Below are positions 7,589-14,827 of a stretch of DNA of 40,144 nucleotides, piece by piece. This stretch comes from Pseudomonadota bacterium (GTDB lineage Bacteria; Pseudomonadota; Gammaproteobacteria; Burkholderiales; SG8-39). The notes under the pieces are model-generated. The model searched no databases and was not told the DNA's origin. It saw only the letters and a list, made by a program, of their open reading frames with translations. The position numbers and the translations under genes are program-made. The stretch lies in assembly GCA_027624175.1 (NCBI GenBank), contig JAQBXT010000014.1, positions 1 through 40,144 of the forward strand. Reading direction: 5' to 3'. How positions within the stretch are numbered: the first letter of the stretch is position 1; each line of letters starts with the position of its first letter.

Positions 7589-8566
7589 CTAGACGGTAAG
7601 GACGATCTTGCCGATGTGTGTGCTGGATTCCATCAGCTTGTGCGCCTCGCTGGCCTGCTCAAGCGGGAAGGTCTTGTAGATCACCGGCTTGATCTTCCCG
7701 GTCTCGATCAGCGGCCAAACGCGCTCGCGCAGGCGCTCGGCGACGGCGCCCTTGAATGCCACCGGGCGCGGGCGCAGCGTCGAACCGGTGAGCGTCAGGC
7801 GCCGGCGCATCAGTTCGTTCACGTCGAGTTCGGTCTTGGGCCCGCGCAGGAAGGCGATGAACACCAGGCGACCCTCGTCGGCCAGCGCCTTGAGCTCGCG
7901 CGGCACGAAATCGCCGGCGGCCATGTCGAGGATCACGTCCACGCCCTTGCCGCCGGTGGCCGCCTTGACGCCCTCGACGAAATCCTGCGTCTTGTAGTTG
8001 TAGGCCAGCTCCGCGCCGAGCTGCACGCAGGCGGCGCACTTCTCGTCGCTGCCGGCGGTGGCGAATACCCGGTTGCCCAGGGCTTTCGCCATCTGGATGG
8101 CGGTGACGCCGATGCCGGAGGTCCCGCCGTGCACCAACAGCGACTCTCCGGGCGCAAGCCGGCCGCGGTCGTAAACGTTCGACCAGACGGTGAAGAAGGT
8201 CTCGGGCAGCGACGCCGCCTCGATCATCGACAGACCCTTGGGTATGGGAAGCGCCTGCACCTCGGGGGTCACGCAATATTCCGCGTACCCGCCGCCATGG
8301 GTCAGCGCGCACACCTTGTCGCCCGCCTTCCAGCGCGTCACGGCACTGCCGCAGGCTGCGACCTCGCCCGCAATTTCCAGACCGGGAAGGTCGGACGCGT
8401 CGGGCGGCACGGCATACAGCCCCTGGCGCTGCAGCACGTCGGGACGATTGACGCCCGCCGCCGCAACCTTGACGAGGATTTCGTGCGGCTTGGGTTCGGG
8501 CCGCACCCGTTCGGCCGGACGCAGCACTTCGGGTCCGCCGGGTTTCTCGATCTGGATGACTCTCAT
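7589..8566 (-). CDS. Zinc-independent NAD(P)H quinone oxidoreductase (PIG3/Qor type)
   Basis: A 325-residue medium-chain reductase that probably reduces quinones or other electrophilic enones with NADPH in the cytoplasm. It starts with MRVIQIEKPGGPEVL, the usual beginning of the TP53I3/PIG3-like group. It has GVNRPDVLQRQGLY and PGLEIAGEV in the catalytic domain, HGGTSGIGVTAIQMAKALG as the NADP-binding motif, and HIGKIVL at the end. No structural-zinc cysteine cluster is present. An ATG four codons earlier (8578) is also possible; I chose 8566 because it matches the family start, though neither has a clear ribosome binding site. It is the first gene of the six-gene minus-strand set and is divergent from the diguanylate cyclase gene. 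Confidence 0.9.
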   Translation of the reverse strand: MRVIQIEKPGGPEVLRPAERVRPEPKPHEILVKVAAAGVNRPDVLQRQGLYAVPPDASDLPGLEIAGEVAACGSAVTRWKAGDKVCALTHGGGYAEYCVTPEVQALPIPKGLSMIEAASLPETFFTVWSNVYDRGRLAPGESLLVHGGTSGIGVTAIQMAKALGNRVFATAGSDEKCAACVQLGAELAYNYKTQDFVEGVKAATGGKGVDVILDMAAGDFVPRELKALADEGRLVFIAFLRGPKTELDVNELMRRRLTLTGSTLRPRPVAFKGAVAERLRERVWPLIETGKIKPVIYKTFPLEQASEAHKLMESSTHIGKIVLTV

Positions 8567-8579
8567 GGAGGCGCGCATC

Positions 8580-8608
8580 TTAACTCAGGCGACGCCTGCG
8601 GCTATGAT
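8580..8608 (+). promoter_or_regulatory. Predicted promoter of the diguanylate cyclase gene
   Basis: TTAACT (8580-8585) and TATGAT (8603-8608) are spaced by 17 bases, a good sigma-70-type pair. The ATG at 8622 begins only 13 bases after the -10 hexamer, so the leader would be very short. There is no good ribosome binding site in between. Confidence 0.45.
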
Positions 8609-8621
8609 TGCCGGGATCCCC

Positions 8622-10526
8622 ATGCGACGCTCAATTGCATTTCTGGCAGCAATTATCTTTGCGTCCGCGGCGCTGGCGCGCGAGCCCGCGCCACTGCCGG
8701 GCGCCGAGGGCCGGGTGTCCCTGGGCGCCCATGTCGAGGTGCTCGAGGACGCGGAGCGGCGGCTGCGGCTGGAAGATGTGCGCGGGGTGCAGCACGCGGC
8801 GCGTTTCGCGCGCGTCGGTGCGGGACCGTTGAACTTCGGCTACACGAACTCGGCCTGGTGGCTGCGCTTCAGCCTGCCGGGCGGCGCGCCGCCGGGCGAG
8901 GAGTTGCTGCTCGAAGCGGCGTTTCCCAGCCTGGATCGGATCGAGTTCTACCTGCCCGAGTCGCAGCCGGGGAGCGAACCGCGCTACTGGGCGCGTATCG
9001 CCGGCGACCAGTTTCCCTGGGTGGCCCGCGAAGTACAGCACCGCAATTTCCTGTTCCGCTTCGCCGCACCCACCTCGCCCGGGCCGCACCAGTACTACCT
9101 GCGCGTCGAGTCGAGGAGCGTGCTCACCGTGCCGCTGACATTGTGGCGGCCGGAAGTGTTTGCGCAGCAGGACCGCAACGTGCAGCTGGTCCTCGGCCTG
9201 TTTTACGGCCTGGCACTGGCGCTGGTGCTGTACAACCTGATGCTCTTTTTCGCGGTGCGGGACCGCGTGTATGCGTATTACGTCCTCTACGCGGCCGCGT
9301 TCGGCATTTTCCTGTTCGGCTTTGACGGCCTGGCCTACCAGTACCTCTGGCCGCAAAGCCCGTGGTGGGCCAATCACGCCTCGGCGACCGCGCTGGCGCT
9401 GGCACTGGCGCTGGGGGCGCAGTTCGCGCGCACCTTCCTCGATACGCGCAGCATCGCGCCGCGCGCCGACGTCGCGGTGCGCGCGATCATCGCCGCGAGC
9501 CTTGTGCTCGCCCTGTGCGGCGCGAGCGGCTGGCTGCTGTCCTACGGCGCGGTGCTGCGCACCGTTTCGGTGCTCGGGTTCATCATCGCCGCGCTGTCCA
9601 CCTTCATCGCGGTGCGTGCGCTGCTCGAAGGCTACCGGCCGGCAAAGTTTTTCCTTCTCGCCTGGGCCGCCCTGCTGGTATTCATCTTCATCGGCAGCCT
9701 GCGCAACTTCGCACTGGTACCGACCAACTTCCTTACCGTTTACGGCCTGCACATGGGCTTTGCGCTTGACGTGCTGCTGCTGTCTTTCGCTCTCGGCGAT
9801 CGCATCAACCTGCTGCGGCGCGAGCGCAGCGCGGCGCACACTGATGCGTTGGACGCGCAAAGGCTGCTGCTCCAAGTGACGCGCGACAACGAGCTCGACC
9901 TCGAGCAGCGCATCGCCGCGCGTACCGCCGAACTGAACAGCGTCAATGCGCGCCTGCGCACCGAGGCGGGCGAGCGCGAGCTGCTGATGCAGCAGCTGCG
10001 CGAGCAGGAACAGCACCTGCGCTTCATGGCGCAGCACGACCCGCTCACCGGCCTGCCCAACCGGCTGTCGATGCAGCAGCGCCTGGCGCTGGCCCTGGAG
10101 CTGGCCAAGCGCAACCGCAAGAAGGTGGCGGTGATGATGGTGGACCTGAACGAGTTCAAGGTGATCAACGACACGCGCGGGCACCCGGCGGGGGACCAGG
10201 CATTGGTGCGGCTCGCCGCGCGCCTGCGCACCAGCGTGCGCGGCTCGGACACCGTAGCGCGCTACGGCGGTGACGAATTCGTGATCCTGGCGGGCGAGCT
10301 CGACCGTGCCGAGGACGCCGCCATGGTGGCGGAGAAAGTGTCGGACATGATCCAGCTGCCGCTCGCCATCGAGGGTGGCCCGGCAAGGGTGTCCTGCGCC
10401 ATCGGCATCAGCGTGTTCCCGGACGACGCCGAGGACGGCGAGGCGCTGATCGCGCTCGCCGACAAGGCGATGTACGCGTCGAAGGCGCGCAAAGGCAAGG
10501 GCTACGCGTTCTTCGGCGCGGACTAG
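8622..10526 (+). CDS. Membrane diguanylate cyclase with 7TMR-DISM sensor
   Basis: A 634-residue inner-membrane protein that should make cyclic di-GMP in response to a periplasmic signal. In order it has: a signal peptide (MRRSIAFLAAIIFASAALA), a periplasmic 7TMR-DISM extracellular type 2 domain (about 25-170, with NSAWWLRFSL), seven membrane helices (about 185-375), a short coiled coil rich in Gln, Glu and Arg (about 390-450), and a GGDEF domain. The active-site motif GGDEF is at 549-553. An inhibitory I-site RxxD (RGSD, 540-543) lies the canonical five residues before it, so product inhibition is expected. No EAL or HD-GYP domain is present. An ATG at 8604 would add six residues. The stop shares CTAG with the convergent dehydratase gene. 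Confidence 0.93.
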   Translation: MRRSIAFLAAIIFASAALAREPAPLPGAEGRVSLGAHVEVLEDAERRLRLEDVRGVQHAARFARVGAGPLNFGYTNSAWWLRFSLPGGAPPGEELLLEAAFPSLDRIEFYLPESQPGSEPRYWARIAGDQFPWVAREVQHRNFLFRFAAPTSPGPHQYYLRVESRSVLTVPLTLWRPEVFAQQDRNVQLVLGLFYGLALALVLYNLMLFFAVRDRVYAYYVLYAAAFGIFLFGFDGLAYQYLWPQSPWWANHASATALALALALGAQFARTFLDTRSIAPRADVAVRAIIAASLVLALCGASGWLLSYGAVLRTVSVLGFIIAALSTFIAVRALLEGYRPAKFFLLAWAALLVFIFIGSLRNFALVPTNFLTVYGLHMGFALDVLLLSFALGDRINLLRRERSAAHTDALDAQRLLLQVTRDNELDLEQRIAARTAELNSVNARLRTEAGERELLMQQLREQEQHLRFMAQHDPLTGLPNRLSMQQRLALALELAKRNRKKVAVMMVDLNEFKVINDTRGHPAGDQALVRLAARLRTSVRGSDTVARYGGDEFVILAGELDRAEDAAMVAEKVSDMIQLPLAIEGGPARVSCAIGISVFPDDAEDGEALIALADKAMYASKARKGKGYAFFGAD

Positions 10527-11482
10527 CGCGCCAGCTGCCGCGCTGCCCAGGCGAGGTCGACGTTGCCGCCGGAGATCACGACGCCCACCTTCCTGCCCTT
10601 GGCGTCAAGCTTTTTCTGCAGCAGCGCACAGGCGGCGAGCGCGCCGGTCGGCTCGACCACGATCTTCATGCGCTCCCAGAGGAAGAACATGGTGTTCAGC
10701 AGTTCCTCGTCCGTCACGGTGAGAAAGCCGTCCACGTGTTTCAGGATCAAGGGGAAGGTCACCTTTTCCCCGAGTGAAGCGGTGCGCGCGCCGTCGGCGA
10801 TGGTGTCGGGCGTCCTGATGATCTGCAGCGTCTTCGAGGCGAAGGAGCGCGCACCGTCGTCGCCCGCCACCGGCTCCACGCCGATCACCCGGCACTGGGG
10901 AGAAAGGTGCTTCGCCGCAATCGCGCAGCCCGACAGCAGCCCGCCCCCGCCGCAGGGCACCAGCAGGAGGTCCAGGGGCCCGGTTTCCTCGAACAGCTCC
11001 TTCGCCGCCGTTCCCTGCCCTGCTGCGATATGCGGATGGTCGAAAGGCGGAATCAACGTCATGCCGCGCTCCGCGGCGAGCTGCTCGGAAATTTTCTGCC
11101 GGTCCTCGTTATGCGCGTCGTAGAGGATGACCTCCGCGCCGTAGCCGCGCGTCGCTTCGAGCTTCACCTTGGGCGCGTCGGTCGGCATGACGATGGTCGT
11201 GGGCACGCCCAGCAGTTTCCCCGACAGCGCTACCGCCTGCGCGTGGTTGCCCGAGGAGAAAGCCACTACGCCCCTTTTCTTCTGCGGCGCGGAGAGCTGC
11301 GCGAGCGCGTTGTAGGCGCCGCGGAACTTGAAGGCGCCCATCCTCTGGAAGTTCTCGCACTTGAAGTGCACCTGCGCGCCGGTGAGCGCGTCGATGGTCG
11401 CGGAGGTGAGCACCGGCGTTCTTTTCGCCGCCGCCTTGATGCGTTCGTGCGCGGCGGCGACGTCGCCGAAGGTTACCGCCAT
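10523..11482 (-). CDS. Threonine/serine dehydratase-like PLP enzyme
   Basis: A 319-residue fold-type II PLP enzyme without an ACT domain, the length of catabolic threonine dehydratases and serine racemases rather than IlvA. The PLP lysine is in GAFKFRGAYNA, the substrate loop is SSGNHAQAVA, and the phosphate-binding glycine loop is PCGGGGLLSG. It probably deaminates L-threonine or L-serine to the 2-oxo acid; serine racemase or threo-3-hydroxyaspartate dehydratase activity is possible. The ATG at 11482 gives the family's usual start (FGDVAAAHERIKAAAKRTPV). It lies inside the end of the haloalkane dehalogenase gene (10-base overlap), so the two are probably translationally coupled. No separate ribosome binding site is apparent. 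Confidence 0.9.
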   Translation of the reverse strand: MAVTFGDVAAAHERIKAAAKRTPVLTSATIDALTGAQVHFKCENFQRMGAFKFRGAYNALAQLSAPQKKRGVVAFSSGNHAQAVALSGKLLGVPTTIVMPTDAPKVKLEATRGYGAEVILYDAHNEDRQKISEQLAAERGMTLIPPFDHPHIAAGQGTAAKELFEETGPLDLLLVPCGGGGLLSGCAIAAKHLSPQCRVIGVEPVAGDDGARSFASKTLQIIRTPDTIADGARTASLGEKVTFPLILKHVDGFLTVTDEELLNTMFFLWERMKIVVEPTGALAACALLQKKLDAKGRKVGVVISGGNVDLAWAARQLAR

Positions 11483-12339
11483 GCTTGCAGCGCCCGGGCG
11501 GCGACCTCGTCGCCCCATTCCTGCAGGAAATGCCCGCCATTGGAGTGTACGTAGGGCGCCGGACAGTTGCGGATGATCTTGCGCAAGGCATTCATCACCG
11601 GCACCCCAAGCACTGGATCGGTCGCGCCGATCGCCATGAAGGATTCGCCGCTCCAGGAATTCATCCACCAGTCGCGCGCTTTGCGGGACAGTTCGGCGCC
11701 GGGCGCATTCGGCCGGTCGGGCACCAGGTTCGGGAATGCGCGCGCTCCGGCTTTCGATGCGAAGTCGGGATACGGCGCGTCGTAGGCAGCGGCTTCCGCC
11801 GCGCTGAGGTGCGGGCAGGTGCGCTGCAGCAGCTTGCCGCAGGCCAGGTCGGGCGTCTTGTTGACGTAAGCGCGCCAGGCGAGGAAGCCTTCGGGCAGCG
11901 GGGCGTCGCCCGTGCCGAGGGCGGTGTTCATCACCAGCAGCCGCTCGAAGCGCTCCGGCATGTCCATCGGCAGCGTCAGCCCCAGCAGGCCGCCCCAATC
12001 CTGTACCACCAGCGTGACGCGTTTCAGATCGAGCCGCTCGACGAACTCGAGCAGGAACGCGCGGTGCATGTCGAAGGTATAGAAGGATTCCCGTTCGGGC
12101 TTGTCCGAGCGTCCGAAGCCGATGAAATCGGGTGCCACCACGCGCGCTCCCGCGGCGAGAAACGGCGGGATCATGCGCCGGTACAGGTACGCCCACGTGG
12201 GCTCGCCGTGCAGGCAGAGGAACGTCCGGTTGCCCTGGCCCTCGTCCACGTAGTGCGCGCGCAAGCCGCGCCACTCCAGGTAGCGCGGCGCGTAGGGAAA
12301 TCCCGGGAGGTCGGCGAAACGCTGGTCAGGGGTGCGCAT
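11473..12339 (-). CDS. Haloalkane dehalogenase (HLD-I, DhlA-like)
   Basis: A 288-residue alpha/beta hydrolase that should hydrolyse carbon-halogen bonds of haloalkanes to alcohols. The nucleophile is Asp114 in VVQDWGG, with Trp115 beside it as the first halide-stabilising residue. HGEPTW (44-49) forms the oxyanion loop. The cap-domain Trp155 fits the second halide-binding Trp of the HLD-I group. The catalytic acid is probably Asp241 (IGATDPVLG) and the base is His270 (GGHFLQEWGDE). All catalytic positions of DhlA-type enzymes are therefore present. I chose MRTPDQRF at 12339 because it matches the family start; an ATG at 12363 would overlap the divergent crotonase gene. True substrates are unknown, and many family members act on other compounds. 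Confidence 0.88.
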   Translation of the reverse strand: MRTPDQRFADLPGFPYAPRYLEWRGLRAHYVDEGQGNRTFLCLHGEPTWAYLYRRMIPPFLAAGARVVAPDFIGFGRSDKPERESFYTFDMHRAFLLEFVERLDLKRVTLVVQDWGGLLGLTLPMDMPERFERLLVMNTALGTGDAPLPEGFLAWRAYVNKTPDLACGKLLQRTCPHLSAAEAAAYDAPYPDFASKAGARAFPNLVPDRPNAPGAELSRKARDWWMNSWSGESFMAIGATDPVLGVPVMNALRKIIRNCPAPYVHSNGGHFLQEWGDEVAARALQAWR

Positions 12340-12345
12340 GGCCCG

Positions 12346-12355
12346 ATTGTAGAAT
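12346..12355. promoter_or_regulatory. Overlapping divergent -10 elements
   Basis: The 22-base gap between the divergent dehalogenase (ATG at 12339, minus) and crotonase (ATG at 12362, plus) holds ATTGTAGAAT. Read on the minus strand, positions 12346-12351 are TACAAT. On the plus strand, 12350-12355 are TAGAAT. Each is 6 bases from its start codon, so both mRNAs would be leaderless if these are real -10 elements. The -35 regions would lie within the opposite genes. Confidence 0.4.
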
Positions 12356-12361
12356 GCCCGC

Positions 12362-13174
12362 ATGGACTATTCTAAATACCAGGACCTGAAAATCCGGCTG
12401 CTCGAGCCCGGCATCCTCGAGATCGTGATGGGCGATGAGGGCAGCGGCAAGCTCTCCACCGCCGGCCACCGCATGCATGCCGAGCTCGCCGAGATCTGGC
12501 GCGACGTGGACCGCGACCCCGAAGTGCGCGTGGCCATCATCCGCGGCGCGGGGCGCGGCTTCTCTGCGGGGGGCGACCTGTCGCTGGTCGAGGACATCGC
12601 CAACGACTTCGAGACGCGCGCGCGCGTCTGGCGCGAGGCACGCGACCTGGTCTACAACCTCATCAACTGCTCGAAGATCGTGGTCTCGGCGATGCACGGG
12701 CCGGCGGTCGGGGCGGGGCTGGTGGCGGGGCTGCTCGCCGACATTTCCATCGCCGCGAAGAACGCGCGCATCATCGACGGCCACACGCGCCTGGGCGTGG
12801 CCGCGGGCGACCACGCGGCGATCGTCTGGCCGCTGCTGTGCGGCATGGCGAAGGCCAAGTACTACCTGCTGACCTGCGAGCAGGTCTCCGGCGAAGAGGC
12901 GGAGCGCATCGGCCTGGTGTCGCTGTGCTGCGAAGAAGCCGAGCTGCAGGCAAAGGCGCTGGAGGTGGCGCGCAAACTCGCCTCGGGCGCGCAGACTGCG
13001 CTGCGCTGGACCAAGTCGAGTCTGAACAACTGGCTGCGCATGGCCGGGCCGGCGTTCGACAATTCGCTGGCGCTGGAGATGCTCGGCTTTTCCGGTCCCG
13101 AAGTGCGCGAGGGCATCGCCTCGCACCGCGAGAAGAGAAAGCCGAACTTCCCGCCGGAGCCGAAGGACTTCTAG
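12362..13174 (+). CDS. Crotonase-fold protein (enoyl-CoA hydratase/isomerase family) lacking the usual catalytic glutamates
   Basis: A 270-residue crotonase superfamily protein with the CoA-binding and oxyanion elements GFSAGGDLS (67-75) and [17 protein letters not shown]. The two glutamates of classical hydratases (rat Glu144 and Glu164) align with Val121 and His141. An AAGDHAA segment with Asp150 lies where hydratases have the glycine-rich loop PGxGGT. A related subgroup with this GDHAAI signature exists, but I do not know its reaction. Simple enoyl-CoA hydration is therefore doubtful; an isomerase, hydrolase or lyase reaction is possible. There is no ribosome binding site before the ATG, and a TAGAAT lies 6 bases upstream. 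The stop shares CTAG with the convergent small gene. Confidence 0.85.
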   Translation: MDYSKYQDLKIRLLEPGILEIVMGDEGSGKLSTAGHRMHAELAEIWRDVDRDPEVRVAIIRGAGRGFSAGGDLSLVEDIANDFETRARVWREARDLVYNLINCSKIVVSAMHGPAVGAGLVAGLLADISIAAKNARIIDGHTRLGVAAGDHAAIVWPLLCGMAKAKYYLLTCEQVSGEEAERIGLVSLCCEEAELQAKALEVARKLASGAQTALRWTKSSLNNWLRMAGPAFDNSLALEMLGFSGPEVREGIASHREKRKPNFPPEPKDF

Positions 13175-13449
13175 ACCGCGGGCGTCGCCGCGAGCAGCCG
13201 CTCGAGGTCGCGCGCCACCACGGCCGGATCGGGCGGCACGCGGCCCTGCGTCGTGAGCAGCACGCGCACCGGCAGGTCCACAAGCGTTGGTTCGGGGTGA
13301 TCGCGCAGGTGCGCCGCGTTCTGCAGCATCGGTACGATGCTCTGCGACTTGATGCCCGCCATCGCGCTGTCGATGCCCTGGATTACCGCGTTCTGTGCGC
13401 GGGCGATACCGATGAGCAGTTCGGCAAGCTGTTGCGCGGAGATTTCCAT
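13171..13449 (-). CDS. Hypothetical 92-residue protein
   Basis: A small soluble protein that I do not recognise. The N-terminal half ([20 protein letters not shown]) looks helical; the C-terminal half includes [14 protein letters not shown] and ends in a helix with DLERLLA. There is no cysteine, signal peptide or membrane segment. The start at 13449 is supported by GGGAGGA at 5-base spacing and by a TGCTAACAT extended -10 on the minus strand (13478-13486). The open frame continues far upstream, but that part is antisense to the DUF1499 gene and has no start support. Confidence 0.6.
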   Translation of the reverse strand: MEISAQQLAELLIGIARAQNAVIQGIDSAMAGIKSQSIVPMLQNAAHLRDHPEPTLVDLPVRVLLTTQGRVPPDPAVVARDLERLLAATPAV

Positions 13450-13477
13450 GCTGTCCTCCCGGGGGCGATGTGCGGCG

Positions 13478-13487
13478 ATGTTAGCAT
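13478..13487. promoter_or_regulatory. Overlapping divergent -10 elements
   Basis: ATGTTAGCAT reads as TAACAT on the minus strand (13478-13483, with an extended TG element) and as TAGCAT on the plus strand (13482-13487). The minus element would serve the 92-residue gene with a 28-base gap that includes a ribosome binding site. The plus element would serve the DUF1499 gene, whose ATG starts 10 bases later. Confidence 0.35.
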
Positions 13488-13497
13488 TCGCTCCTGC

Positions 13498-13986
13498 ATG
13501 CTGCGCCGCGCGCTCGCCGGATTTGCGCTCCTGGCTCTCGGCATCGGTGCCGCGATCGCACTGCACCTTTGGACCGCGAAAGGGGACACCATGTTCTCGG
13601 GCAAACGGCCGGACAACCTCGGCGTGAAGGACGGCAGGCTCGCCTCCTGCGGCCGGCGATTGAACTGTGTCTCCAGCCATGCCGAGCCGGGCGACGCGCA
13701 GCGTTACGTTGCGCCGCTCCCGTTCAAGGGCAGCGCGGCCGACGCGATAGCGGCCGCGCGCAAGGCTGTGGAACGCATGCGGCGCGCGACCGTCATCCGC
13801 CACGAAGGTAACTATCTTTACGCGGAGTTCAGATCCAGGCTGATGGGCTTCGTCGACGACGTGGAGTTCACCTTCGACGAGAAGGCCGGGCTGCTGCACG
13901 TGCGCTCGGCCTCGCGCCTTGGCCGGCGCGACTTCGGGGTGAATCGGGAGCGCGTTGAGGCGCTGCGCGGGCGGCTCGTCAGCTGA
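13498..13986 (+). CDS. DUF1499 domain-containing membrane-anchored protein
   Basis: A 162-residue protein with an N-terminal hydrophobic helix (about residues 5-24), then a DUF1499 domain. Family landmarks are the early RPDNLGVKDGRLASC, the CVSSHA segment, and the C-terminal stretch RLMGFVDDVEF ... SASRLGRRDFGVN. DUF1499 proteins are common in proteobacteria and algae; their function is not established. The helix could be an uncleaved anchor holding the domain in the periplasm. An ATG ten codons earlier (13468) is possible. I chose 13498 because it sits just after a -10-like TAGCAT and starts directly with the membrane helix. The last 8 bases overlap the convergent EEP-fold gene. Confidence 0.82.
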   Translation: MLRRALAGFALLALGIGAAIALHLWTAKGDTMFSGKRPDNLGVKDGRLASCGRRLNCVSSHAEPGDAQRYVAPLPFKGSAADAIAAARKAVERMRRATVIRHEGNYLYAEFRSRLMGFVDDVEFTFDEKAGLLHVRSASRLGRRDFGVNRERVEALRGRLVS

Positions 13987-14821
13987 ACTCGACGATCACC
14001 GGCTGGTGATCGGAGGCCTGCGTATCGGCATCCACCCGCACCGAGGCGATGCGCGGTGCGAGATCCGGGGTCACGAAGACGAAGTCGCAGCAGTAGGGTT
14101 CCTTTCCGTGTTCGTCGCCGTGCAGGCAGAACGTTGGCGGGTGCGGCTGGGCCGAGTGCCGGAGCCGCCACACGTCGACCAGCGAAGTCCCAAGCCTGGC
14201 GACCAGCGCATCGTCCGGCCGCATGTTGAAGTCGCCGGTCAGGATGCCCGCGTGCGGGCGCGCCAGCGGCTGAAACGGACCCGAGGTGTAGCGCTGCGAG
14301 GGACGCGCACGCGCATGGGCTCTGGCTTCCGCGTCGATCTCCAGCAGTCGCTGGACCTGGCCTGTGCGCTGCACCCCCGAGTAGTACTCCAGGTGCGTGG
14401 TCGTGACGCGCAGAGGTCCCCAAGGCGCGTCGATCACCGCCTCGAGCGCCACACGCGGCATGCTCGGGGCCTCATCTTCAGGCGGCCAGGGCATCGAATG
14501 GCGAAACACCTGACGCACCGGCAGCCGCGACAAGATGACGTTGCCGAAACGTCGCCGGCCGCCTGCGTCGTCGGGCACGTCGACCCCGAAAGCGAAGAAG
14601 ACTTGATATCCCGGAAACTGCTCACGCAGGAGCGCCACCTGGTCCTCGCCGCTCGAGCCCTCGAGCGTCGCGAAGTTCACCGCCACTTCCTGAAGGCACA
14701 GGACATCGGGATCGGCCAGGTCGCGGGCGACGCGCGCGATCCGCTCGGGATCGACGCGACCGTCGATGCCCCGGCACCACTGGATGTTCCACTGCAGCAG
14801 CGTCAGTGCGGAGCGGGCCAT
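13979..14821 (-). CDS. Endonuclease/exonuclease/phosphatase (EEP) family protein at the end of a Ugp-type operon
   Basis: A 280-residue EEP-fold metal-dependent phosphodiesterase. The catalytic signature is complete: QWNIQW near the N-terminus, LQEV with the metal-binding Glu, TTTHLEYYSG, GDFNM, and a C-terminal SDHQPV. EEP proteins cleave DNA, RNA, sphingomyelin, inositol phosphates or other phosphodiesters; the substrate cannot be read from sequence. No signal peptide is seen. It starts 6 bases after the UgpE-like permease stop, so it is very likely co-transcribed with the importer. In E. coli the ugp operon ends with the phosphodiesterase UgpQ. An analogous job, releasing phosphate from the imported compound, is an inference. 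Confidence 0.85.
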   Translation of the reverse strand: MARSALTLLQWNIQWCRGIDGRVDPERIARVARDLADPDVLCLQEVAVNFATLEGSSGEDQVALLREQFPGYQVFFAFGVDVPDDAGGRRRFGNVILSRLPVRQVFRHSMPWPPEDEAPSMPRVALEAVIDAPWGPLRVTTTHLEYYSGVQRTGQVQRLLEIDAEARAHARARPSQRYTSGPFQPLARPHAGILTGDFNMRPDDALVARLGTSLVDVWRLRHSAQPHPPTFCLHGDEHGKEPYCCDFVFVTPDLAPRIASVRVDADTQASDHQPVIVEFS

Positions 14822-14827
14822 GGCGTC

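Noticed and set aside
8631-10184. A 517-codon minus-strand open frame opposite the diguanylate cyclase
   Set aside because: It is antisense to an intact GGDEF protein, shows Gln/Arg/His-rich low-information composition and has no domain.
13450-13899. Longer N-terminus for the 92-residue minus-strand gene
   Set aside because: The extension is antisense to the DUF1499 gene, and the ATG at 13449 has a good ribosome binding site and an upstream -10.
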